Below the pieces are notes generated by a model, which worked only from the letters and a program-made list of their open reading frames with translations, did not search any database and was not told where the DNA came from. This document shows, one piece after another, positions 51,553 to 61,222 of a stretch of DNA of 64,000 nt (positions are counted from its first letter, which is position 1; every line of letters starts with the position of its first letter). The translations under genes and the position numbers were made by a program. Source of the stretch: Aliiglaciecola sp. 3_MG-2023 (GTDB lineage: Bacteria > Pseudomonadota > Gammaproteobacteria > Enterobacterales > Alteromonadaceae); contig NZ_JAUORV010000011.1 of NCBI RefSeq assembly GCF_030548205.1, positions 1 through 64,000 on the forward strand, in the 5' to 3' direction.

Positions 51553-52035
51553 ATGTTGAGACGTGCTAAATCAATCATGATTTTTAGCGTAGCTCTTTGG
51601 GGCTTCGTGGGGGCTTTGCACAATGTCATTGATTGGGATGGCACATTGGCTGCTGTGGGAGCTGCAACGTCAATGATTACCATACCCGACGGTTCGCAAA
51701 GCTGGCAAGCCACCTCAAATACCTTTGTTATTTGGTTTGGTGCGTTATTAATACTGGGGGCGAAGTTGACTACCGGGGGAATGTGTACTCTTGGGTCTAT
51801 CCGTATGTGGAAAGCGCAAAGTGCAAACAGTACGGCATACAATGCTGCAAAACAAATCGCATTAACCGGATGTGCGGTGGCGATAATTATGTTATTCGGC
51901 GGTTTTATTATTATTGCTGAAAGTTGGTTTGAACTATGGCGTTCAGAATCAATGTTGGCACCAGTGCTGGGATCAGCTTTTCGATACGGGGGAATGATTT
52001 CGTTAATTGCGATTTTTGTCGCATTGAAAGATTAA
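51553..52035 (+). CDS. DUF2165-like membrane protein
   Basis: 160 aa, four membrane helices (about 8-25, 58-74, 98-120 and 137-157). HNVIDWDGT after helix 1 and the F-V-I-W-F-G-A-L helix fit the DUF2165 family of small membrane proteins, whose role is unknown. ATG 51553 follows AGAGGGATTTTT. Convergent with the TonB receptor gene across a bidirectional terminator. Confidence 0.82.
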   Translation: MLRRAKSIMIFSVALWGFVGALHNVIDWDGTLAAVGAATSMITIPDGSQSWQATSNTFVIWFGALLILGAKLTTGGMCTLGSIRMWKAQSANSTAYNAAKQIALTGCAVAIIMLFGGFIIIAESWFELWRSESMLAPVLGSAFRYGGMISLIAIFVALKD

Positions 52036-52054
52036 CTTTGGTTTTTGTGAACTA

Positions 52055-52089
52055 AAAAAGGCGATATTAAAACTGCATATCGCCTTTTT
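52055..52089. terminator. Bidirectional terminator
   Basis: AAAAAGGCGATAT / ATATCGCCTTTTT stem with a 9-base loop; A-run and T-run on either side serve both the DUF2165 gene (+) and the TonB receptor gene (-). Confidence 0.92.
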
Positions 52090-52127
52090 AGAGTCAAATA
52101 ACCAATCTTTGGTTGCTGTATATCTAC

Positions 52128-54482
52128 TTAGAAGTGCATAAGCACATTGACACCATAGGTGCGAGGTGCACCTTTTAAGAAGGTATCAGGGGTTAACCCT
52201 GTTGTTGGGAAAAAGCCAACATTGTAGTCTTCATCTGCTAAGTTTCTTACCCACAACGCCACTTCCCAATCTTCAGTTTCCAATGCCACACGTGCATTTG
52301 CGACAGTGTAAGAATCTACCTCATCATTGTTGTTGATCGTTTGGTAGTGCTCACCAGTATTACTGGCATCTATTTGCGTACGTAAAGTAAAGTCATCGTT
52401 TATGGCGGTGGCATAAACCACAGCCAAGTTCCAAGATAGATCAGGCGAAAAAGGTAAATCATTACCTTCAATAGTTGCATCTTCACCTTGGAAGTTATCT
52501 ATTTGTGATTCAACAAAAGCGGCTCCTGCACGAATATCTAACCCGTCAATAGGTGATAACGTTAAGGCAAATTCAGCACCTTTAATTGTCGCATCTGACA
52601 CATTTGCGCGAACATTGGTGCTGGCCCCTGCGACGAATAATGTTGCCGTAGACTGATAGTCAGAAAAATCGTAATAAAATAAGTTCGCTTCAGCCGAGAC
52701 TAAACCATCGTCTGAACGATATTTAGAACCTACTTCGTATGCGATTAGGGTTTCTGAATCAATTGGTAGCGCCTCTTCTGCCGTCAGTATTGTTGAACCG
52801 TCGAAGCCGCCAGCTTTATAACCAGTACTAACTGTTGCATAAAGTCGCCACTGTTGTGCCGGAGTAAAGATTCCGCTGATCTTCCAAGTTACCTCACTAT
52901 CATCTAAGGATTCATTGAATAGCAGCGGGGATGAAGGAGCAATAGGTACGCCAATATACACCTCTCCTGCAGGGAAAAAAGAGGGGGCTGTGCCGTAGAC
53001 TCCATAAGGGTCAAGGTTTTGGGTTTGCCCCTCGAATGTGACTTCATCTGATGAGTAACGAATGCCAGTTTCTAAGGTAAACCAATCTACCGGTGTCCAA
53101 TCTGATGAGGCAAACAGGCCAAAAGAATCACGTTCTTGAATATAATCTGTTTGTACGTCGGTTTGCCACAATCCAGAGTTTAAGAACAATAAGTTGGTGC
53201 CAAAGTCGACTTCATCTTGTAAGGCGAAAGCGCCAAGTAACCAGTTAACGTTTTCTGAATAGCTTCCAGCTAGGCGAGCTTCAATCGTCAATTGTGAAAA
53301 TTCATTTCTGAATAAATAATCAGCGACTGCAAATGGTAGGTTGTCAGAGGTTGTATAGTCACGGTCAAGTGACTCGTAGCCAATTAAAACGGTACCCGTC
53401 ATATCCGTTGAAAACTCATGTTCAATTTGCAGGTTTGCGCCAAATTGGTCAGAGTCTAGTTTAGGTAACATATTGGAATATACCGTGAAGGGGTCATTGT
53501 CTAATGCATCGGCAAATTCAATAAGTGCAGGGTCTTGTGGGTTAAGAAAAAATGCAGCAGAGCTTGCATATTCCGCCCAATTATCCGCGCTGACATCTGG
53601 GATAGCTAATTCAGAATTATCTTCTCCCATCGTTATTTTAGTTGTTACTAATGTGCTGTCTGATACTGTCCATTCAGCGGTCACACGAGCAGAAATACGA
53701 TCAGCTCCGCCCCAGTCTCCTTGAGCTGCCACACTTTCTTGAGGAGTAATGGTTCCATCTGCATAAGTGTATCCCGTTCCCGGGCCCGTACCTAAGTGCT
53801 CGTAGAAACCGTCAGATGATTCATACAGACCTGCAATACGAACTAAGAAATCTTCGGAAATGGGAATATCAACCGCCCCTTCACCGCGAAATAAACCATA
53901 GTTGCCGACATCTAAATCCACATATCCACCAAAATCTATATCAGGTCGATTGGTTAGGATATTCACCGCTCCGGCAGTCGCATTACGACCATATAAAGTA
54001 CCTTGAGGTCCTTTCAATACCTCTACTCTGTCAATATCGAAATACTGGCCATTTAATAAACCATTAGTGCCTTGGTAGACACCATTTACGTGAATTGCGG
54101 CTGAAGAGGAGCCATTCGGGTTGAAGTCATCATCACCTACACCGCGAATCGTTATTCTAGGTGAAGAAGCGCCAGCATAGGTTTCACTGTAAATTACTCC
54201 TGGAGTATTTAGGGCTAACGCTTGCGCATCGGCGGTACCATTGGCTCTAAGTTGTTTGGCATCGAGTACATTAACAACCCCAGGTATGTCTTGAATTGAT
54301 TCGACTTTTTTACGAGCTGTTACAGTAACAACTTCGAGGGTTTCATCTTCTATATTTTCTACTTGCGCAAGTACTTGTGAAGGCAAGGCCGCTAGCCCTG
54401 CAGTCGCTATAAAGATACTTTTTACGGCTAGGGAAATTGTCTTCTTACGAAAGTGATTAATGTGTGCTGTATGGGTAGTCAT
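52128..54482 (-). CDS. TonB-dependent outer-membrane receptor
   Basis: 784 aa from the ATG at 54482 (minus), chosen because the upstream in-frame part is not signal-like; ATG 54509 is an alternative. A long signal peptide (about 1-40, ending SQVLAQ) is followed by a plug domain (EVVTVTARKKVESIQDIPGVVNVLDA … VEVLKGPQGTLYGRNATAGAVN) and a 22-strand barrel ending in a C-terminal Phe (YGVNVLMHF). Sequence style is of the large marine proteobacterial receptor family. No substrate enzyme or transporter lies next to it. Confidence 0.95.
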   Translation of the reverse strand: MTTHTAHINHFRKKTISLAVKSIFIATAGLAALPSQVLAQVENIEDETLEVVTVTARKKVESIQDIPGVVNVLDAKQLRANGTADAQALALNTPGVIYSETYAGASSPRITIRGVGDDDFNPNGSSSAAIHVNGVYQGTNGLLNGQYFDIDRVEVLKGPQGTLYGRNATAGAVNILTNRPDIDFGGYVDLDVGNYGLFRGEGAVDIPISEDFLVRIAGLYESSDGFYEHLGTGPGTGYTYADGTITPQESVAAQGDWGGADRISARVTAEWTVSDSTLVTTKITMGEDNSELAIPDVSADNWAEYASSAAFFLNPQDPALIEFADALDNDPFTVYSNMLPKLDSDQFGANLQIEHEFSTDMTGTVLIGYESLDRDYTTSDNLPFAVADYLFRNEFSQLTIEARLAGSYSENVNWLLGAFALQDEVDFGTNLLFLNSGLWQTDVQTDYIQERDSFGLFASSDWTPVDWFTLETGIRYSSDEVTFEGQTQNLDPYGVYGTAPSFFPAGEVYIGVPIAPSSPLLFNESLDDSEVTWKISGIFTPAQQWRLYATVSTGYKAGGFDGSTILTAEEALPIDSETLIAYEVGSKYRSDDGLVSAEANLFYYDFSDYQSTATLFVAGASTNVRANVSDATIKGAEFALTLSPIDGLDIRAGAAFVESQIDNFQGEDATIEGNDLPFSPDLSWNLAVVYATAINDDFTLRTQIDASNTGEHYQTINNNDEVDSYTVANARVALETEDWEVALWVRNLADEDYNVGFFPTTGLTPDTFLKGAPRTYGVNVLMHF

Positions 54483-54862
54483 AAGTGTTCCAATATTAAC
54501 GTTAAGCATAAACTGCCCCCATATTTGAGGGCGGCAGATTATAACTAATTTCCTATTAGCAGGAATGGGGCGGACCCTCATTTATGTGAAATTTAACGTA
54601 AAATTCATATTAACTTGTTGTGCGCTGTTTTTGGGGGAATCTAACCTGATTTATCTTTCACTGGTCGTAACATTAAGCGCACTTTGCGCAACCATGGTTT
54701 GTTTGCTAATCTCCGTGCGCCGGCGTTACCTTGTTGGGAATTTGTTTTTTAGTCACTGAACAAATTTTTTCGGTCTGTCGTAATAACAATTCAATATGAA
54801 TTCAAAGCGTCACTAGTGGCTTGCGAATAAGCACAATTAGTCATATTTTTAGGGAGTGGGGA

Positions 54863-55774
54863 GTGGAAGATTCGTTCGAGTTTTTAAGCTTAGTTCTCGA
54901 CTCGATTACTGAACATATTGTCGTAATTGATAGCACGGGAGACATTAAATATGTCAATCGAAGCTGGTCAAATTTTGGTAACAATAATGATTGTAGCGTA
55001 GGAGATGATTGGCACGGTGTTAATTATTTAGAGGTTTGTGATAAAGCTGCCGCCATTGGCGATGATTTTGGAGCAAACGCTGGAGAGGGAATTAGAAGCG
55101 TCATTGAGCAACGTTCTTCTGTTTTTTATCTAGAATATCCATGCCACAGCCCAAATGAAGCTCGCTGGTTTATGATGCGCATATCGCCGTTTCGCCTATC
55201 AGAATCTAATTACTTTGTTATCACCCATCAAAATATTACAGAGCGTAAATTAGCCGAAGAAAAGGTATTAAAACTTTCTCGAATTGATGAATTGACGGGA
55301 ATTGCAAATCGTCGTCACTTCAATGAATTTATTGAAAGTGAGTGGGAACGTTGTCACCGCCATAACATGCCAATTTGCCTTGCTATGATAGATTTGGATC
55401 ATTTCAAATTATTAAATGACAGTTATGGCCATCAGGTGGGGGATCAGTGTTTAAAAACTATTGGCGAAATACTGCAAAATTATGTCCATAGACCAAGTGA
55501 TATTTGTGCCCGATACGGTGGAGAAGAGTTTGCGATAGTGTATGGCGATACTAATTTAGAGCAAGCCAAAGGGTTAGTTAATGAGTTACTCGAACACATC
55601 CGCTCCCTTAATATACGAAATGAAAACGCACCCGGTAACCCTATGCTAACAGCTAGCATTGGCTTGTATTCGACCCATCCGAGTCATGATAATAACGTCA
55701 GTGAGTTTATTCGTAGCACCGATGATTTACTCTATTTGGCGAAAAAAAATGGCAGGAATCAAATTTCTTTTTAA
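54863..55774 (+). CDS. PAS-GGDEF diguanylate cyclase
   Basis: 303 aa from GTG 54863 (AGGGAG six bases before; TTG 54821 would extend it by 14 residues). One PAS domain (about 5-115, DSITEHIVVIDSTGDIKYVNRSW) with a PAC-like end (ITHQNITERKLAEEK), then a GGDEF domain with RYGGEEF. An inhibitory RxxD (RPSD) lies just before the active site, so product feedback is expected. No membrane segment: a cytosolic c-di-GMP synthase controlled by the PAS ligand or redox state. Confidence 0.93.
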   Translation: MEDSFEFLSLVLDSITEHIVVIDSTGDIKYVNRSWSNFGNNNDCSVGDDWHGVNYLEVCDKAAAIGDDFGANAGEGIRSVIEQRSSVFYLEYPCHSPNEARWFMMRISPFRLSESNYFVITHQNITERKLAEEKVLKLSRIDELTGIANRRHFNEFIESEWERCHRHNMPICLAMIDLDHFKLLNDSYGHQVGDQCLKTIGEILQNYVHRPSDICARYGGEEFAIVYGDTNLEQAKGLVNELLEHIRSLNIRNENAPGNPMLTASIGLYSTHPSHDNNVSEFIRSTDDLLYLAKKNGRNQISF

Positions 55775-55988
55775 GGTCTTGCAAGCAATCATTGCGTCAT
55801 CGGCTTAGAAAGATTGTACAAGGGCTCATTTTAACGTCAGTGTTATTTCCTATCGATGTTATAATCTAGCTACTTTTTGCCTAATTAGCCTAGCTGAATA
55901 TCGAGTTTTGCTATTGAGCAAAGTGTGACGCTTTTATATTCATGTATTTAAGTGAATCCTCAATCAACAGCGTTTTTAGGGAGTCTCA

Positions 55989-56252
55989 ATGAAAATTTTA
56001 GTCCGAAATTTAGCTCGAACAACCAGTCAAGATGAGTTGACCCGTTTATTTGCAGAGTTTGGCAAGGTGCAGTCTTGTAATTTGGTTATGGATAAAGACA
56101 GTGGTGCATCAAAAGGCTTTGGGTTTGTGGAAATGCCCAAAGCGGGCGAAGCTAAAGCCGCCATCACAAACTTAAATTACAAAATGATTGGCGGTAATAA
56201 AATACGAGTTAAAAATGCTGAAGATAAAAATATTGAAGATACTTTAGAATAA
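55989..56252 (+). CDS. RNA-binding protein with one RRM domain
   Basis: 87 aa, essentially one RNA-recognition motif: RNP2 ILVRNL at the start and RNP1 KGFGFVEM in the middle, then AITNLNYKMIGGNKIRVKNA. Small bacterial RRM proteins of this kind bind RNA and are often cold-induced, though the role here is unknown. ATG 55989 follows TTTAGGGAG. Monocistronic, with a 210-base upstream region that could hold a cold-shock type leader. Confidence 0.93.
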   Translation: MKILVRNLARTTSQDELTRLFAEFGKVQSCNLVMDKDSGASKGFGFVEMPKAGEAKAAITNLNYKMIGGNKIRVKNAEDKNIEDTLE

Positions 56253-56325
56253 TTAAGTTGAATTGAAACTTGGTATGCGAATGGGGTACTAGCATCCAAA
56301 GCTGCCAACAAAATGGGATTATTGA

Positions 56326-56727
56326 ATGAGCAAGCCTGTTAAACAACATATTGCCAGCGTGGCATTGTTAGTAGAAAACTATGCCGAAGCAATCGAGTTT
56401 TATACGGAAAAGTTAAACTTTGTCATTACGCAAGACGTCGACACTGGCGATAGTAATCGGTTTGTTCAGATCTCCCCCAGCCATTCCGGTGATTGTCATT
56501 TGCTATTGCTCAAAGCAGAGTCTGAGCAGGATATTGCTGCAGTAGGAAATCAGGCTGGTGGTAAGGTGTTCTTAATTCTGCAGACCGATGATTTTTGGCG
56601 AGACTATAAAAAAATGCAATCAAAAGGGGTTGTTTTTAATGAGCAGCCACGGGAAGAGCCCTATGGTACTGTTGTGGTATTTCAAGATTTATACGGAAAT
56701 AAACTGGATTTGATTGAATCAAAATAG
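56326..56727 (+). CDS. VOC-family (glyoxalase-like) protein
   Basis: 133 aa, one complete vicinal-oxygen-chelate pair: HIASVALLVENYAEAIEFYTEKLNF and, at the C-terminus, GTVVVFQDLYGNKLDLIE. Metal-ligand positions are filled by His (N-terminus and CHLLLL) and Glu (DLIE). Enzymatic role unknown; related proteins are annotated as glyoxalase/bleomycin-resistance family. ATG 56326. Cytosolic. Confidence 0.88.
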   Translation: MSKPVKQHIASVALLVENYAEAIEFYTEKLNFVITQDVDTGDSNRFVQISPSHSGDCHLLLLKAESEQDIAAVGNQAGGKVFLILQTDDFWRDYKKMQSKGVVFNEQPREEPYGTVVVFQDLYGNKLDLIESK

Positions 56728-56780
56728 AAAGTGCGTACCTAGTGTTTAACTTGATACCCACCTCCCAAGGATGAGTCACT

Positions 56781-57050
56781 GTGTTTTTAATGATTAAATT
56801 GTTTTTGTTGCTGGCTGCACTGAAGCTCCATGATGTTGTTGATAAGCCCACTTCACCAGCGTTATTGTATATTTTACCACTGATTATAATTGGCCTTGTT
56901 ACTACCCCTTCCATTTTGCATACGCTCTTTTTTAGTTTAGTGTTAGCATTGTTATCCTTGTTGTATTTTTGGTTGTTGTCGCGTTTTGCTTCTGGCTTTA
57001 AATACTACGGGATTATGTTCACAGGTGGGCTGATACTCATGCTATTTTGA
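56781..57050 (+). CDS. Hypothetical three-TM protein
   Basis: 89 aa, very hydrophobic: about 2-16, 26-45, 47-68 and 73-89, in three or four segments, with little polar sequence. No family recognised. GTG 56781 (AAGGA nine bases before) is preferred; ATG 56790 is also possible. Confidence 0.55.
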   Translation: MFLMIKLFLLLAALKLHDVVDKPTSPALLYILPLIIIGLVTTPSILHTLFFSLVLALLSLLYFWLLSRFASGFKYYGIMFTGGLILMLF

Positions 57051-57089
57051 GCCTTTGATTCGACAATTTTTATAAAGTTGATATACAAA

Positions 57090-57293
57090 ATGAAGCGCGG
57101 GATTACGGGATATCACCAAGACGATGAAAATCACTGGGTAGCTGAACTGGACTGTGGTCACAATCAACATGTTAGGCATTCTCCACCTTGGATGAATCGA
57201 CCTTGGGTTGAAACAGCGTCAGGTAGAAACGCCAAAATAGGTTTTATGTTAGATTGTAAAAAGTGTGATAGAAATGAACCAAAAGACAATTAA
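57090..57293 (+). CDS. DUF3565-family protein
   Basis: 67 aa from ATG 57090. MKRGITGYHQDDENHWVAEL, DCGHNQHVRHSPPW and MNRPWVE fit the DUF3565 family; the His/Cys pattern (CGHNQHVRH…C-x2-C) suggests a metal-binding fold. Function unknown. It lies just upstream of a ZIP-type transporter gene, a possible metal link. Alternative start TTG 57078. Confidence 0.88.
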   Translation: MKRGITGYHQDDENHWVAELDCGHNQHVRHSPPWMNRPWVETASGRNAKIGFMLDCKKCDRNEPKDN

Positions 57294-57374
57294 AAATATC
57301 CTTTAATTTTTGCTTAGCTGCTGCTTAGCTGTTGCTAAAGTTTGGCTTAATCTTTGCCATTTTGTGGGAACCCA

Positions 57375-58097
57375 ATGTCTGAAATTTTAACTATCGTTTT
57401 GCTTACTGGTCTATCTGGAAGTTGCATACTTATTGGTGGCATTTTGGCCACCTTTGATCATATTCGCCCTCTGTGGATAGAGCGAGAAGTTCGCCATTCT
57501 GTGATTGCCTTTGGTGGTGGTATTTTATTGGGCGCAGTCTCGGTAGTGTTAGTGCCTGAGGGGATTTCCAATATGGGACATTCGCTGTTTTCTATTCCAA
57601 TTTTGTTACTCGGTGGGTTTGTTTTCTTCTTTGTCGAGCGGCGATTGGGGTTAAAAAAACACGATTCACCGCAACTTATGGGCATGATGTTGGATTACAT
57701 TCCCGAAGCTATTGCGTTAGGCGGCTTAGTCGCACTCGGCTCTCCCGTAGCACCATTGTTAGCAGTGTTTATTGGTTTACAAAACCTCCCTGAAGGCTTT
57801 AACAGTTATCGGGAAATTAATAGCAGAAATGGCAATCATTCGCGTAAAACCCTGTTTACCATGGCGGGATTAATTCCCTTAGGCCCAATTGCTGGAATTT
57901 TTGGTTATATCTTTTTGTCAGATTATGAGGCGGTGCTAGGTGCAATCATGTTGTTTGCATCAGGAGGTATTCTGTACATCATATTTCAAGACATTGCACC
58001 GCAATCCCGTTTAGACAAACATTGGGCACCGCCTTTGGGTGCGGTCTTTGGCTTTTGTTTAGCACTGTTTAGTGACATGCTAGTGAGTGCGGGTTAG
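57375..58097 (+). CDS. ZIP-like divalent-metal transporter
   Basis: 240 aa from ATG 57375. Seven to eight membrane helices with ZIP-type helix 4 DYIPEAIALGGLVALG and helix 5 GLQNLPEGFNSYRE; the usual His ligands are replaced by Pro-Glu and Asn, which occurs in the diverged GufA-like/ZIP-like subgroup. Ion specificity is unknown. It differs clearly from the ZIP protein at 27992, whose helix 4 has DGVHNFLGG. Confidence 0.85.
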   Translation: MSEILTIVLLTGLSGSCILIGGILATFDHIRPLWIEREVRHSVIAFGGGILLGAVSVVLVPEGISNMGHSLFSIPILLLGGFVFFFVERRLGLKKHDSPQLMGMMLDYIPEAIALGGLVALGSPVAPLLAVFIGLQNLPEGFNSYREINSRNGNHSRKTLFTMAGLIPLGPIAGIFGYIFLSDYEAVLGAIMLFASGGILYIIFQDIAPQSRLDKHWAPPLGAVFGFCLALFSDMLVSAG

Positions 58098-58148
58098 TTA
58101 AGATTAACACTCACGTGAATCAATTATTTAGATACAAAGAAGTCGTCT

Positions 58149-58721
58149 ATGAAAACTAAAAAGTTAGTCTTATGTGTATTGTTATTCGTTTTAAGCGCAT
58201 GCCAGACTACCTCGCCTAGCAAAATCAAAAATTATGATACCCAGGGTAATTTACAATCAAACTATGCATTGGGATGTGTCGGTATTGATGACGTGAGTCC
58301 GTCCCACTCGCCAGCGGATTTATTTTCAGGTTTAACTCAATGCATTGAACAAAAAGAATATGAAAAGGCGTCAGATTTATACTTAGTGGCCATGAGCTAT
58401 GGTTATTTTGATACCCGCAGGGTTGCGGATCGTTCGGCACATCAAGCCGTTATGATGTTGAGAATGGAAGCATTCGCAAATCAAGAACAACAAACGCTCA
58501 ATCATCTGTTAGCGGAAATTACCCAGAAAACCACAGACAATAAAGGTGTTTGTGACTACATAAAAGATATTGGCATGCCAACGTACTATCCCAGCTATAT
58601 GATTCAACATGGTATTGGCGCGTTTACAGAGCAGCCACACAGTAATGGTCTTATTGATGATTTTGATGCCGAAACAGCATGGCAAAAGGCCCTGTCAGTT
58701 GTGGTTAATTGCTCCAGTTAA
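58149..58721 (+). CDS. Hypothetical lipoprotein
   Basis: 190 aa. Signal peptide with lipobox VLSAC (Cys18). The mature part has Cys pairs (CVGIDD, QCIEQKE, GVCDYIK and VNCSS) and a helical, TPR-like middle (EKASDLYLVAMSYGYFDTRRVAD). Similar cysteine-containing lipoproteins occur in Alteromonadales; I know no function. ATG 58149 has AAGAAGTCGTCT upstream. Confidence 0.75.
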   Translation: MKTKKLVLCVLLFVLSACQTTSPSKIKNYDTQGNLQSNYALGCVGIDDVSPSHSPADLFSGLTQCIEQKEYEKASDLYLVAMSYGYFDTRRVADRSAHQAVMMLRMEAFANQEQQTLNHLLAEITQKTTDNKGVCDYIKDIGMPTYYPSYMIQHGIGAFTEQPHSNGLIDDFDAETAWQKALSVVVNCSS

Positions 58722-58961
58722 ACAACTATTCGCACTAACTCTGTAGCGGTGTTTTTTAATTTGGTGGTGGGCGCTCAGCATGTTGCTAAATTTTAGATAA
58801 ATAACTGTTAGCAAAAAAGCCAATTAAACGTATACTCGCCGCCCTGCCGAGTATTGCACAAGATTTAGGCGTTAATTGGCGTCTTGTCTATTTTGTACCT
58901 CCAGGCAATTATCAAGTTTTCTTTCGCTTCAATTTAATTCGGCTTTTATAAGGTAACAGAC

Positions 58962-59636
58962 TTGAACGCCATCCAACCTTTGGTTCAGAACAGTGATGAC
59001 AGTGGTTTTGACGAAACTTTGTTTTCGGCTATTGCTGATGATTTATATCAGCAAGGCTATAGCATTAAACCGGTTTCGTTACCCAGCAGTCTTTGTATTG
59101 CTATGAGTCAATATCAGCTGAGAATAGACGAGCAACGCTTTAAGGCGGCTGGTATTGGACGTGGTAATGATTATCTGCAAAATGAATTTGTAAGAACCGA
59201 TGAAATTTGTTGGATCACTGGAAAATCAGCAGAGGAAGTTGAGTGGCTAAGCTGGACAGCCCAGCTGCAACGATACTTAAACAGTCGCTTGTTTCTTGGC
59301 TTATTTTCCTTCGAAAGTCACTTTGCCCACTATGCCCCCGGGATGTATTACAAACGTCATTATGATGCGTTTAAAGGCGAAGCTCAGCGTGTGCTATCCA
59401 TAGTCACATATCTTAATTCTGGTTGGGCAATTGATGACGGAGGTGAGCTAGTCTTGTTTACCGACGACAACGATATTGAGGGGATTAAAGTTGTGCCTTT
59501 AATGGGCACCATAGTTGTGTTTTTGAGTGAAGATTTCCCCCATGAAGTGCTACCAGCACAACGAGATCGCTATTCAATTGCAGGATGGTACCGAGTGAAT
59601 ACATCAGTAACCGAGCGAGTGGATCCTCCTTTATAA
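58962..59636 (+). CDS. 2-oxoglutarate/Fe(II)-dependent oxygenase
   Basis: 224 aa from TTG 58962 (AAGG eight bases before). Double-stranded beta-helix with Fe ligands His133-x-Asp135 (RHYDAF) and His194 (FPHEVLP) and the 2-oxoglutarate-binding Arg203 (DRYSIAGWYR). This is the 2OG-FeII_Oxy_3 type (prolyl-4-hydroxylase-like). It hydroxylates a protein or small substrate in the cytosol; target unknown. No partner gene. Confidence 0.92.
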   Translation: MNAIQPLVQNSDDSGFDETLFSAIADDLYQQGYSIKPVSLPSSLCIAMSQYQLRIDEQRFKAAGIGRGNDYLQNEFVRTDEICWITGKSAEEVEWLSWTAQLQRYLNSRLFLGLFSFESHFAHYAPGMYYKRHYDAFKGEAQRVLSIVTYLNSGWAIDDGGELVLFTDDNDIEGIKVVPLMGTIVVFLSEDFPHEVLPAQRDRYSIAGWYRVNTSVTERVDPPL

Positions 59637-59846
59637 GCTTGTTGTTTAATCTAAACTTTGCTGTGCAGAGCATGCTGAAAGCAATAATAACTAATTAAAT
59701 TCATTTCCTTTGATTTCAATCAAATTTTCAGTTTGAAAATTTACCTGTCAGGCGCAATGTGTTTCTTACAGCGAGTATACTTTTACAATGCAGTCAGTGA
59801 AACGAGACAGCATTTAAATTTTATCTGGACATAAGGAATTACTACT

Positions 59847-60227
59847 ATGAAAGTTAAAAGACATGGCTTATCTATTGGTATTGAACGAGTGGAACAGAAT
59901 TTTTTCCTATCCATGCAAATTGTTGGAAAATTAACTCACGAAGACTACGAAATTATCACACCGCTAATCGATTCTGCGTTAACCCAGGTGAAAGAGCCCA
60001 AAGTCAATGCGTTCATCGATGCTACAGAGCTTGAAGGTTGGGAGCTAAGGGCAGCCTGGGATGATTTTAAAATTGGTTTGAAGTACAACAATGAATTTAA
60101 CAAAATAGCGATTTATGGCAATAAAAAATGGCAACATTATGTGGCTAAGATTGGTTCTTGGTTTATTTCGGGTGAAGTGAAGTTCTTTGATGATCCTGAA
60201 GCTGCTATGGAATGGTTAGCGTCTTAA
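59847..60227 (+). CDS. SpoIIAA-like STAS/SEC14-type protein
   Basis: 126 aa, soluble. Fold pattern of the SpoIIAA-like (DUF3478) superfamily: MQIVGKLTHEDYEIITPLID, VNAFIDATELEGWELRAAWDDFKIGLKY and ISGEVKFFDDPEAAMEWL. The family binds lipids or small hydrophobic ligands in some cases; physiological role unclear. ATG 59847 follows ATAAGGAATTACTACT. Confidence 0.88.
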   Translation: MKVKRHGLSIGIERVEQNFFLSMQIVGKLTHEDYEIITPLIDSALTQVKEPKVNAFIDATELEGWELRAAWDDFKIGLKYNNEFNKIAIYGNKKWQHYVAKIGSWFISGEVKFFDDPEAAMEWLAS

Positions 60228-60331
60228 CTTGGTCCTGTACTTAGGTTTTTCGGTCCGATTACTGGGTTTTTTATACAATTTGCGAAAATATTTGTATATT
60301 AACGAAGAAATAGCGAAAACTTAGGATCACT

Positions 60332-60751
60332 ATGCTGTTTACCCAAGGGCCATTGGTTTTAGAGCTAATTAATAGTTACCCGCCAAAACCGCGCAAAGCC
60401 TTGTTAGCTTTGCGTGAATTGATTTTGCATGTGGCAATTAATAGCCCTGAGGTCAAAAAACTTGAAGAGACGTTAAAGTGGGGCGAACCGAGCTATATCT
60501 GTAAAACTGGCAGCACCTTGCGTATGGATTGGAAGCCAACGGAGCCAGATTATATTTTTATGTACCTTCACTGCCAAACTAAATTAATAGAAACCTTCAA
60601 AGAACTTTACTCTAGCCATTTAAATTTTATTGGCAACCGAGCTATCTCCTTGCCTTTAAACCAGCCACTCCCAGAAAAGGCGTTATCCCACTGCATTGAA
60701 CTGGCCCTTAAATACCACAACATTAAACATTTGCCTTTATTGGGGTGTTAA
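60332..60751 (+). CDS. DUF1801-family protein
   Basis: 139 aa, soluble. KPRKALLALRELILHVA, EETLKWGEPSYICKTGSTLRM and FMYLHCQTKLIETFKE follow the DUF1801/YdhG-like (CyaY-like fold) family. Function unknown. ATG 60332 with GGATCACT upstream. Confidence 0.88.
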   Translation: MLFTQGPLVLELINSYPPKPRKALLALRELILHVAINSPEVKKLEETLKWGEPSYICKTGSTLRMDWKPTEPDYIFMYLHCQTKLIETFKELYSSHLNFIGNRAISLPLNQPLPEKALSHCIELALKYHNIKHLPLLGC

Positions 60752-60814
60752 AAACAGAGTCTGTGCATGTTAGTATTTGTGCCAGAATAGATCGTTGAAC
60801 GGGCTCTAATAAAG

Positions 60815-61222
60815 GTGAAAAAAGCCAGAAAAAACCTATTCCTGATTGAATCTCTTTGCGGATTTTTTACAGTGATTGCCATTTGGGTTGCTGTAATTGA
60901 TTCTGGATTTATTATGGGAATGAAGATGATTAATCGTGGCTTTCATTTAGGCTACTTAATCGTGTTTGGGGTTATTTTGAGTTCAGTTGGGGTGTGGGGT
61001 ATGTTGCAACTGCAATTAAAATTGCTGTTCCCCGATGCCTATGAAGACAGTATTTCATTTTATCGTTTCCACTTGTTCTGCGGGGCCTTGGGTTGTGTGC
61101 TCTGTACTTTATTTTTCATTGACTATGATCCTCTTTTTGCTTTTTTTAGCCCTTTACCCTTATTGATTTCTACTTATTTGTACCGCAAAAAACTGCGCTT
61201 TGAGCAGCTCGCATGTTGCTAA
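60815..61222 (+). CDS. Hypothetical four-TM protein upstream of DoxX-like gene
   Basis: 135 aa from GTG 60815 (AAAGGTG at start). Four membrane helices (about 10-30, 45-66, 81-100 and 105-122) with a conserved-looking RFHLFCGALGCVLCTLFF. No family recognised. Its last ten bases overlap the start of the next gene, so it is co-translated with the DoxX-like protein. Confidence 0.7.
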   Translation: MKKARKNLFLIESLCGFFTVIAIWVAVIDSGFIMGMKMINRGFHLGYLIVFGVILSSVGVWGMLQLQLKLLFPDAYEDSISFYRFHLFCGALGCVLCTLFFIDYDPLFAFFSPLPLLISTYLYRKKLRFEQLACC